Part shown: positions 25,341 to 32,809 of the stretch, in pieces
Numbering within the stretch: position 1 is the first letter of the stretch
Layout: each line of letters starts with the position of its first letter
DNA from: Phytohabitans suffuscus
Lineage (GTDB): Bacteria; Actinomycetota; Actinomycetes; Mycobacteriales; Micromonosporaceae
Direction: 5' to 3'
NCBI RefSeq assembly: GCF_011764565.1
Contig: NZ_AP022871.1
Span: 9,982,320-10,046,319, forward strand
Length of the DNA: 64,000 bases
The notes under the pieces: generated by a model
Database searches by the model: none
What the model was told of the DNA's origin: nothing
Seen by the model: the letters and a program-made list of their open reading frames with translations, nothing else
Made by a program: the position numbers and the translations under genes

Positions 25341-26102
25341 TCACAGGGCCATGCCGCCGTCCACCGTGATGACCTGGCCGTGCAGGTACGAGGCGCGGCC
25401 GGAGACGAGGAACGAGACGACCTCGGCGATCTCGTCCGCCTGGCCGAACCGCCCCAGCGACACCTGGTCGCGCATCGCGGTGGCGTGCGCGGCGGGCAGG
25501 CCGGCGATCATCTCGGTCTCGACGAAGCCGGGCGCGATCGCGTTGACCCGGATGCCGTGCCGGCCGACCTCCTTGGCGAGCGCCTTGGTGAGGCCGATGA
25601 TGCCGGCCTTGGAGGCGGAGTAGTTGGTCTGCGTGGCGTTGCCGGAGACACCGGCCACAGAGGACACCGTGACGATCGCGCCCCGGCGGCGGCGCATCAT
25701 CCGGCGGATGACCGCGCGGCAGACGTGGTAGGTGCCGTCGAGGTTGACCTGGATGACCGAACGCCAGTCGTCGTCGGCCATCATGGCCAGCGGCTTGTCC
25801 CGGATGATGCCGGCGGAGGTGACGACGGCGTCGACGTCCCCCAGCTCGCGCTCGGTCCCGGCGACGAAGGCGCGCACCGCCTCGGCGTCGGCGACGTCCA
25901 CCCGCCGGGCCAGCACGCGCCCGCCGTACTCGGCCGCCTCCTTGGCCACCCGCTCGGCGGCCTCCTCATTGGACTGGTAGCAGAGGCTCACGTCGTACCC
26001 GTCGCGGGCGAGCTGGAGCACGACGGCGCGGCCGATGCCGCGCGAGCCGCCGGTGACCAGCGCGACCGGCCGGGCGGCCGCGTCGCCGAGGGGCCCGCTC
26101 AT
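25341..26102 (-). CDS. 3-oxoacyl-ACP reductase (FabG-like SDR)
   Basis: Short-chain dehydrogenase of 253 residues with the NADPH motif TGGSRGIG (17-24), the NAG-equivalent TSAG, catalytic Ser in VSSVAG, Tyr and Lys in NYSASKAG, and the FabG-like IAPGFVETEM. All catalytic residues are present. AGGAGG sits directly ahead of the ATG. In context it reduces the beta-ketoacyl-ACP made by the KASIII. It is 56 bp upstream of the KASIII gene and 121 bp after the dehydratase gene. Confidence 0.92.
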   Translation of the reverse strand: MSGPLGDAAARPVALVTGGSRGIGRAVVLQLARDGYDVSLCYQSNEEAAERVAKEAAEYGGRVLARRVDVADAEAVRAFVAGTERELGDVDAVVTSAGIIRDKPLAMMADDDWRSVIQVNLDGTYHVCRAVIRRMMRRRRGAIVTVSSVAGVSGNATQTNYSASKAGIIGLTKALAKEVGRHGIRVNAIAPGFVETEMIAGLPAAHATAMRDQVSLGRFGQADEIAEVVSFLVSGRASYLHGQVITVDGGMAL

Positions 26103-26223
26103 GCTTCCTCCTGGTTCGCTCGTTCGTGCGGCGCCAAAGGCGACGTCTTCCCGCCCGGCCCCGAAACCCCGACTCCGTCGGCGGGGCCGCTCAGTCCAGA
26201 CGCCGCCGCGCCAACTCGCCCGC

Positions 26224-26679
26224 TCACGCGGTCACCGCCGATCCGGCGGCGATCGCCGCGCGGAGCGACTCGGCGCTGCGCATCGCGCCGACGAGCCGGC
26301 CGACGGTCAGCACCACCTCGTCGCCGACCACGCTGTCGCCGCGCAGGAAAGCGGTGTCGGCGATCAGGCGGTCCATCGTGACCCGGTGGGTGACCTTCTC
26401 GCCGGGCAGGACCGGCCGGCCGTACCGGATGCGCTCGAAGACGCCCGCGACCGGCACCCCGTCGGTGAGCACGTCGGGCATGGGCCGGTCGTGCCGGATC
26501 AGCACCAGCGCCGCCTGCCCCCACGACTCCAGCAGCAGCGAGATCGGCATCGGCCCGGTGCCGGCGACGGTCAGGCCGCCGGTCAGCCGGCGCCGGTGCG
26601 CCAGCTCGCTCACCTCGTCGACGAGCAGCATCGGCGGGCGGTGCGGGATGATCCGCTTGATCTCCTCGATCCCCATCAT
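26224..26679 (-). CDS. FabZ-like hotdog protein, dehydratase subunit lacking the catalytic His
   Basis: A 151-residue hotdog-fold protein recognisable by the N-terminal IPHRPPMLLVD motif of FabZ and by LLLESWGQAA, which matches the catalytic-Glu helix LEAMAQAAG. The GHFPxxP loop that carries the catalytic His in FabZ is missing; the sequence runs VAGTGPMPIS instead. It overlaps the next hotdog gene by ATGA, so the two proteins are made together. I infer a heterodimeric dehydratase comparable to mycobacterial HadAB/HadBC, in which this chain is mainly structural. Thioesterase-like activity is an alternative. Confidence 0.75.
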   Translation of the reverse strand: MMGIEEIKRIIPHRPPMLLVDEVSELAHRRRLTGGLTVAGTGPMPISLLLESWGQAALVLIRHDRPMPDVLTDGVPVAGVFERIRYGRPVLPGEKVTHRVTMDRLIADTAFLRGDSVVGDEVVLTVGRLVGAMRSAESLRAAIAAGSAVTA

Positions 26680-27038
26680 GGCGTGGCTCCGTTCCGGTAG
26701 CGCAGCACCACTTCGGCGACCGTCTCACCGCCGGCGGCGGCGACCGTCGCGCGGTGCCGTGCGCCGTCCCGGCGGACCCGCACGACGAGGTCGTCGGCGT
26801 GCCCGGCGGGCAGCAGGAACCGGCACAGCTCGATCTCGTCGAGGATGAGGTCGGGCTCGGCGGTGCGGACGGTCAGGTCAACGAACTCGAAGATGTGCAC
26901 GCCAGGCAGCAGCGGGAAACCCGGATAGTGCCCGGCGAACACCGGGTCGCCCGGATCGGGCCGGACCCGGGCGACGACCTCGTCGGAGTCGACGCGTTGC
27001 AGCTCAATGGTCGCGGGTGTGACGAAGCCTCCCGCCAT
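26676..27038 (-). CDS. FabZ-like hotdog protein, catalytic dehydratase subunit
   Basis: Short hotdog protein (120 residues from ATG 27038) with the catalytic loop FAGHYPGFPLLPGV followed by IFEFVD, so the His and the Glu of the FabZ dyad are both present. It lacks the IPHRPPMLLVD strand that its partner has. The start is uncertain: no good ribosome site precedes ATG 27038, and GTG 27050 is an alternative. It is the first gene of the biosynthetic operon after the SARP gene and has a putative SARP site 36 bp upstream. Likely role: dehydration of 3-hydroxyacyl-ACP to the 2-enoyl starter. Confidence 0.75.
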   Translation of the reverse strand: MAGGFVTPATIELQRVDSDEVVARVRPDPGDPVFAGHYPGFPLLPGVHIFEFVDLTVRTAEPDLILDEIELCRFLLPAGHADDLVVRVRRDGARHRATVAAAGGETVAEVVLRYRNGATP

Positions 27039-27073
27039 GACGGTCTTCACGACGAAGACCGTCGCGGCGGCGG

Positions 27074-27091
27074 CTATACCTTCTCTATCCC
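27074..27091 (-). promoter_or_regulatory. Putative SARP operator upstream of the dehydratase genes
   Basis: Minus-strand heptamers GGGATAG (27091-27085) and GGTATAG (27080-27074) form a direct repeat with spacer AGAA, period 11 nt, the same layout as the site at 22605-22622. The pair lies in the 172-bp gap between the SARP gene and the first biosynthetic gene. No convincing -10 box is visible in the GC-rich sequence that follows. Confidence 0.5.
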
Positions 27092-27108
27092 CGGACCCCG
27101 CGCCACCG

Positions 27109-27125
27109 CCGTCCGTGTTGGACGG
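27109..27125. repeat. Short hairpin in the gap after the SARP gene
   Basis: Perfect inverted repeat CCGTCC / GGACGG around a 5-nt loop. It may be a weak terminator of the SARP transcript or part of the operator region; there is no U-tract. Confidence 0.3.
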
Positions 27126-27210
27126 ACAGCCGCCCGCGTCCGCGTCAGCCGGGGCGCATCCGCTTGGCGGAACCCACCACGCGGCCGGCACCCCGCCGGA
27201 GGGCTTGCCT

Positions 27211-29025
27211 CTAGTTGGCGGTGGTGAGGACGCGGCTGGCGGCGACAGCCATGCGGTCGACGTGGTCGGCCTTCTCGCGGGCGAAGACCCGCACGAGGTC
27301 GTGGAAGCGGTGCCGCTGCCGGCGCCCGCCGTCGGTGCCGGTGACCTCCAGCATCCGGGCGTCGACGAGGTTTTCGGTGACCTCGTCGCCGGTGCGGCGG
27401 GGCACGCCGAGCACGGCGGCGGTGGCCCAGCTGGCGAAGTGCGGCACCTCCAGCAGGGCCAGGCGGCGCAGCGCGAGCTGGCTCTGCGAGGCCAGCGCGA
27501 GGTACGAGCCGTCGAGCCGGGCGCGTACGTCCAATGTGCCCAGTCGCAGCTCGTCCAGGCGGTACTGCTCGTCGGCGAGCCGCTCGGCGAAGTAGGCCAG
27601 CGACCAGTGCGGCCGGGCCACCAGGCGGGAGCCGGCGACGCGGATGCCCAGCGACAGCCAGCCGCACAGCCGCACGATGCGCCGGGCGGCGGCCGGCTCG
27701 TTCGCCACCCGCCGCTTGCCCACCACGGCGGCGAGCAGGTCGACGGCCTCGGCGGTGCCGAGCGTGCCGACCTCGACCACGGCGGCGCCGGGCAGGTCGG
27801 AGAGGCTGACCCGGGAGGTGACCAGGACGCGGCAGCCCGCCTCGCCCGGCAGCAGCGGGCGGACCTGCGCGTCGTCGGCGGCGTCGTCGAGCACCACGAG
27901 CATGCGGCGCCCGGCGAGGTGGCTGCGGTACAGCCGGACCCGCTCGTCCAGGCCGCGCGGGATGGACGGTTCGGCGTTGCCGAGGCTGCGCAGGAACCAG
28001 CCGAGCACCTCCTGCGGCTCCACCGCGTTGCCCCGGTTGCCGCCGAGGTCGGCGTAGAGCTGGCCGTCGGGGAAGCGGTCGCGGTCACGGTGGGCGGCGA
28101 ACAGCGCGAGCGCGGTCTTGCCGATGCCCGCCATGCCGGTCACCTGGGCGGCGCAGGCGTGGTCGCCGGTCAGCACCTCGGCGAGCGCGGACAGCTCGGC
28201 GGCGCGGCCGGTGAAGTCGCCGATCGCCGGCGGCAGCATGGCCGGCCGCACGGCGTGCCAGCTGGAGGCGACCACGCTCGGGCCGCCGGTCCGGGCCGGT
28301 TCGGCGGTGAGGATCGCCCGGAACGTCGCGGCCAGCGTCGGTCCCGGCTCGACGCCGAGCTCCTCGGCCAGCACGCGCCGCCCCTCGTGGTAGACGGCGA
28401 GCGCGTCGGCCTGCCGCTCGGTGCGGAACAGCGCGGTCATCAGCTGGCAGCGCAGCTTCTCGTGCAGCGGGTACTCGCCGACCAGCCGGGTGAGCTCGGG
28501 GACGAGCTGGGCGTACCGGCCGAGCAGCAGGTCGGTCTCGACCCGCCGCTCCAGCACCGCCATGCGCATCTCGGCCAGGCGGTGGGTCTCGGCGCGGGCG
28601 AGGAACTCGGTCACGTTCATCAGGGCGGGGCCGCGCCACAGCGCGAGCGCGGCGTGGAACGCGTCGGCCGCCTCCTCGTAGCGGTGGTTCTCCTGGGCCT
28701 CCCGGCCGAGGGTGGCCAGCCGCTCGAACTCGGCGAGGTCGAGCCGGCCGTCGCCGGGGTGGATCATGTAGCCGGACCACTGGCGGCGGATGTCGACGTC
28801 CGGGCCGAGGTACTTGCGCAGCCGCGACACGTAGTTGTAGATCTGGGCGGGATACGTGGCCGGTGGGTGCTCGCCCCACAGCAGCTCGCACAGTCGGGAG
28901 TCGGGCAGCGCCCGTCCCCCGGAGAGCAGCAGGGCGGCGAGGACCGTTCGTTGCTTGGCGCCGTCCAGCGGCACCTCCGCACCACGGTTCCAGACACCGA
29001 CCGGTCCGAGAACTCGAAACTCCAT
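27211..29025 (-). CDS. AfsR/SARP-family transcriptional activator (BTAD plus NB-ARC)
   Basis: Cluster activator of 604 residues. It begins MEFRVLGPVGVW, the winged-helix DNA-binding part of SARPs, followed by the bacterial transcriptional activation domain to about residue 245 and an NB-ARC ATPase with Walker A GMAGIGKT near 303 and LVVLDDA. The TPR tail of AfsR is absent. ATG 29025 is chosen because GGAG lies 8 nt ahead and homologues start there; the frame is open to 29175 but that extension is unlike SARPs. It is transcribed toward the NRPS operon, whose two heptamer sites are its likely targets. Confidence 0.92.
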   Translation of the reverse strand: MEFRVLGPVGVWNRGAEVPLDGAKQRTVLAALLLSGGRALPDSRLCELLWGEHPPATYPAQIYNYVSRLRKYLGPDVDIRRQWSGYMIHPGDGRLDLAEFERLATLGREAQENHRYEEAADAFHAALALWRGPALMNVTEFLARAETHRLAEMRMAVLERRVETDLLLGRYAQLVPELTRLVGEYPLHEKLRCQLMTALFRTERQADALAVYHEGRRVLAEELGVEPGPTLAATFRAILTAEPARTGGPSVVASSWHAVRPAMLPPAIGDFTGRAAELSALAEVLTGDHACAAQVTGMAGIGKTALALFAAHRDRDRFPDGQLYADLGGNRGNAVEPQEVLGWFLRSLGNAEPSIPRGLDERVRLYRSHLAGRRMLVVLDDAADDAQVRPLLPGEAGCRVLVTSRVSLSDLPGAAVVEVGTLGTAEAVDLLAAVVGKRRVANEPAAARRIVRLCGWLSLGIRVAGSRLVARPHWSLAYFAERLADEQYRLDELRLGTLDVRARLDGSYLALASQSQLALRRLALLEVPHFASWATAAVLGVPRRTGDEVTENLVDARMLEVTGTDGGRRQRHRFHDLVRVFAREKADHVDRMAVAASRVLTTAN

Positions 29026-29209
29026 GGCTAGCTCCGTTCGGGAGGGCCGTACGCGGCCGTCACAACTACGGATGCTCGCGGTACGCGGGTCCGGTACGCA
29101 TGCGTGCGGCGTACCCAAATTCGCCGACCGACACCGCGTGGTCCGGCGGCGCAAATATGGGTGGTCAGCACGCATCCCCTGCTCACGGGCCTGTGGGAGC
29201 GTTCAATAC
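29026..29209. promoter_or_regulatory. Divergent control region between SARP and lanM genes
   Basis: The 184-bp gap must hold both divergent promoters. It contains GGTACGC at 29080-29086 and 29093-29099 (period 13) and its inverted copy GCGTACC at 29109-29115, a plausible regulator site. No heptamer pair like the SARP sites is seen here. Confidence 0.35.
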
Positions 29210-32200
29210 GTGACCACGACACCCGCTCCCGCAGCCAGCACCGGCCCCGGTGCCCTCCTTCCCGACGGTTGGTGGGTCCGCGGTCTGGCTCTGCACGAGC
29301 GGGCCGCCCTGGCCGCCGGCACCGGCGGTGACCTCGCCTCCGGCGAGCGGCGGCTGGCGCGGTGGCGGGCCGAGCACGGTCCCGGCCTCGCGACCCGCCT
29401 CACCGACCTCGGTCTCGACGAGGACGGCCTGCTGGCCCTGCTGGCGCAGGACACCGCGGACCTGGCCGCCCGGGCCCCCCGGCCCGAGTGGGTGGACACG
29501 GTGGAGAACGCGGTACAGGCGTCGGTGGCGCTGCCCGCCGGGGCACCGGTGCCGGCGGACTGGCGGGAGGCGCTCGCGGCACCGCTGCGGCCCTTCGCCG
29601 ACCTCGCGGTGGACCGCCTCCAGAAGGAGGCCGCCACCGGGGTACCGCCGGGCGAGGTCGACATCTCCGCGGTGGCGGACGCCCTGGGCGCGCGGCTGCG
29701 CCAGCGCCTGGTCTCGATCGCGGTACGCACATTCGTCGCCGACCTGCACCGGCGGCGCTCCGCCGGCCAGCTCGCCGGCGCCGACGGCCGGGCCCGTTTC
29801 GCCGACTTCGTACGCCGGCTGACCGCCCCGGGCGCGCTGGCCGGCCTGCTCGCCGAGCACCCGGTGCTGGCCCGCCTGCTGGCGCAGGCCGCGACCAACG
29901 CCGCCGACGCGATGGTGGAGCTGCTGGACCGCTTCGCCGCGGACCGCGCCGACCTGGTCGCCACGCTGCTCGGCGGCACCGACCCGGGCCCGGTCACCGC
30001 GATCGACGGCGCCCTGGGCGACGCGCACCGGGGCGGCCGGCAGCCGTCGATCCTCCACTTCGCCGACGGGCGCCGCGTGGTGTACAAGCCCCGTGACCTC
30101 GAACCCCAGGTGCGGCTGAACGCGGCCATCGAATGGCTGGACGGCGCGGCGCCCGGGCTCGACCTGCGCGGCGTCGCCACGCTCACCTGCCCCGGCGTCG
30201 CCACGCTCACCCGCCCCGGGGCCGCCGCGCTCACCCGCCCCGGGGCCGGCTCGACTCAGGGCCGGGCGCGCAGCGCCCAGCCCGGGCCAGCTACGGCTGG
30301 GCTGAGTTCGTGGCGCACACGCCGATCGCCGACGCGGACGCCGCGCACCGGTTCTACCGGCGCCAGGGCGCGCTGCTGGCCCTGCTGCACGTGCTGCACG
30401 CCACCGACATCCACTGCGAGAACCTCATCGCCAGCGGCGACCAGCCGGTGGTCGTGGACGTGGAGACGCTCTTCCATCCCGCGCTGTCCCCGGTGGGCGG
30501 CAGCGGCGACCCGGCCGCGGACGTGCTGGCCGACTCGGTGCACCGCACGGCGCTGCTGCCGCTGATCGTCATCGGCGAACAGGGCATCCTGGACATGTCC
30601 GGCGTCGGCGGCGACGGCGGGTCCGTCTCCCCCGCCAGCTCGGTGAGCTGGGCGGACGCGGGCACCGACCGGATGCGGCTGACCCGGGGCGCGGTCACCG
30701 TCGACGGTACGGCCAACAAGCCCAGGCTGGGCGACCGCGACGTGGACGCGGCCGGGCACGAGAGCGCGATGCTCGACGGCTTCCGGGTCGCGTACGACGC
30801 GATCGCCGCCCGCCGCGAGGAGTTCGCCGCGCTCGCCCGCGCCTGCGCCGGTATGACGGTCCGGGTGGTCGTCCGTCCCACGTGGACCTACCAGAGCCTG
30901 CTCGACGAGACCACCCACCCGGACGTGCTCCGCGACGCGCTCGACCGCGACCTGGCCCTCGGCCTGCTGTGGTCCAACGTGGACGCCGGCCCGCTGCTGG
31001 CGCAGCTGCCCAGGCACGAGATCGCCGCGATCTGGCAGGGCGACGTACCGCTCTTCGCCGGCCGCCCGGGCAGCCGCGACCTGGTCGCCGACAGCGGCGA
31101 ACAGCTCCCGGTGCCGCTGCCGCGGTCCGGGCTCGACGCGGCTCTCGACAAGATCACCGCGCTGGGCGAGGTCGACCGGCAGGACCAGGAGTGGATCATC
31201 TCGGCCACGCTGGCCACCCGCCGGCCGGACCGGGGCCACCGCGGCGCCGAGCCGATGCCGGGCCGCGTCAGCGGCGCCGCCGCCGAGCCGGACCGCCTCG
31301 TGGTGGCCGCCTGCGGCCTGGCCGACCAGCTCGTCGCGCGCGGCATCCCGGATCGTGGACTGGTCAACTGGCTCGGCCTGGAACGCGTCGACTCGCGGCA
31401 GTGGCTGGTCCTGCCGATGGGCGCCGGGCTCGCCAACGGGTACGTCGGCGTCGCGCTCTTCCTGGCGCAGCTGGCCGAGCTGAGCGGCGTACCGCGCTAC
31501 GGCGAGGTGGCCAGCCGGGCGGTCGGCGCGATCCCCCGGCTGTACGGCACGCTCGCCGGCCGGCCCGACCTCGTCGCCGCGATCGGCTGCGGCGGGCTGC
31601 ACGGCCTCGGCGGTATCGCGTACGGCCTCGCCCGCCTCTCCACCCTGCTCGGCGATCCCACCATCCGGGAATGGACCGCGACCGCCGTCGAGTTCGCGGC
31701 GGCCGCCGCCGAGGCGGAGTCCTCGCCGGACTGGGCCACCGGGTACGCCGGCTGCCTCGCCGCGATGACCGCCGTGCACGCCGAGACCGGCCTGGAGCCG
31801 GCTGCGGCGCTGGCCACCCGCTGCGCCGACCGGCTCGCCGGGATGCTGTCCACGATGGACGACACCGCCGCCGCCGGCCGCCTCGGCTTCGCCGACGGCC
31901 TGGCCGGGATCGGCTGGGCCCTGCACCGCTTCGCCGCCCAGGGCGGTCCGGAGTACGCCGAGGCCGCGCGGCGCGCACTGCGCCAGGCCGGCCGGCGGCG
32001 GGACGCCGGCGACGAGGCGGAGTACGGCTGGTGCCGCGGCGACGCCGGCCTCACGCTGGCGCGCAGCTGCCTGGCCGGCGCCGCCGGCGACGAGCTGGCC
32101 TGGACGGTGCGGCTGCTCGCCGACCGGCCGGTGCCGCGCGACCTGAGCCTGTGCCACGGCGAGCTTGGCATCGCCGAGGTGCTGACCGTGCTGTCCACCC

Positions 32201-32418
32201 AGTCGGTGGACCCGGGCGCCGCGGCGGCCAGACGCCGCCGGGCCGGCCTGGTCCTCGACGCGATCCAGTGGCACGGCCCCTCCTGCGGCACGCCCGGCGG
32301 TGTCCTCACCCCGGGCCTGCTGACCGGCCTCGCCGGTATCGGGTACGGCCTGCTGCGCCTGGCCATGGCCGAGCGCGTGCCCTCGGCACTGCTGCTCGAA
32401 CCGGCCTCAAGGTTCTGA
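29210..32418 (+). CDS. lanM: Class II lanthipeptide synthetase LanM (frame interrupted)
   Basis: Bifunctional enzyme that phosphorylates and eliminates Ser/Thr and then forms thioether rings. The dehydratase half (DUF4135) has VVYKPRDL, TDIHCENLIASGDQP near residue 400, VDVETLF, NKP and VVVRPTWTY, all expected active-site blocks. The LanC-like half shows GGLHGLGG and the zinc ligands in GWCRGDAG (about 940) and LCHGELG (about 981). GTG 29210 follows GGGAG. The frame shifts between about 30242 and 30300, next to a tandem repeat; one added base gives 1069 residues, a normal LanM length. Just before YGWAEFV there is an extra segment of about 26 residues not expected in LanM. If the break is real, the cyclase half would be lost. 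Confidence 0.9.
30170..30241. repeat. Tandem repeat, three 24-bp units inside lanM
   Basis: Units at 30170-30193, 30194-30217 and 30218-30241 encode VATLTCPG, VATLTRPG and AAALTRPG. Units 1 and 2 differ at one base; unit 3 differs from unit 2 at three. The array expands a loop of the dehydratase domain and abuts the frameshift. Confidence 0.9.
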
Positions 32419-32459
32419 CCTCCGACACCCCCGGAAGCACCGACGTCAAGGAGACGACG

Positions 32460-32684
32460 ATGAACGAGAACAACACCGCCGCCGACCGTAACGACGCCGC
32501 CGACCGCGACGCCGAGCAGAAGGTGACCGATCACCCGGCCGGTGCGCTGCGCCTCCTGCCCGCGGTGACGTTCGGCGTACGGGCCGCCGCGCTCGTCGGA
32601 CTCGCGGTGCCCATCGGGATCGTCATCGGCAGCCTCGGCGGCGGCGCCGGCGAGGCGGTCGCGGTCACGACCTGCTGTCCGTAG
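32460..32684 (+). CDS. Candidate lanthipeptide precursor, C-terminal TTCCP
   Basis: 74-residue peptide starting ATG 32460 with AAGGAG 7 nt ahead, 41 bp after lanM. The first 30 residues are hydrophilic and acidic (many Asn, Asp, Ala); residues about 34-60 form one long hydrophobic stretch with GIVIGSLGGGAG; the end is EAVAVTTCCP. The double-glycine region could be the leader cleavage site, leaving a core such as AGEAVAVTTCCP with only two Thr and two Cys. Position, size, ribosome site and terminal Thr/Cys block support a LanM substrate. The membrane-like segment is unlike common LanA leaders and I recognise no described family, so this is a candidate only. Confidence 0.65.
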   Translation: MNENNTAADRNDAADRDAEQKVTDHPAGALRLLPAVTFGVRAAALVGLAVPIGIVIGSLGGGAGEAVAVTTCCP

Positions 32685-32809
32685 CCCGCGCTACGGCGGT
32701 TGGGGCGGGACCGGCGACCGATCGGACCTGGCCACCGACATGATCGTCGATACAGGCGGCACCGTCTGGCCGTGTTCCATCGATCTTCGCCTGGGTAGCG
32801 TTCAAGAGC

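Noticed and set aside
29210..32684. LanM region as part of a lipolanthine pathway using the FabH-type cassette
   Set aside because: No LanKC or GNAT acyltransferase is present, and the acyl cassette is tightly coupled to the free C domain and NRPS on the other strand.
32742..32809. A second small precursor peptide after the candidate LanA
   Set aside because: The ATG at 32742 has no ribosome site and the frame runs into the LAL gene out of frame.
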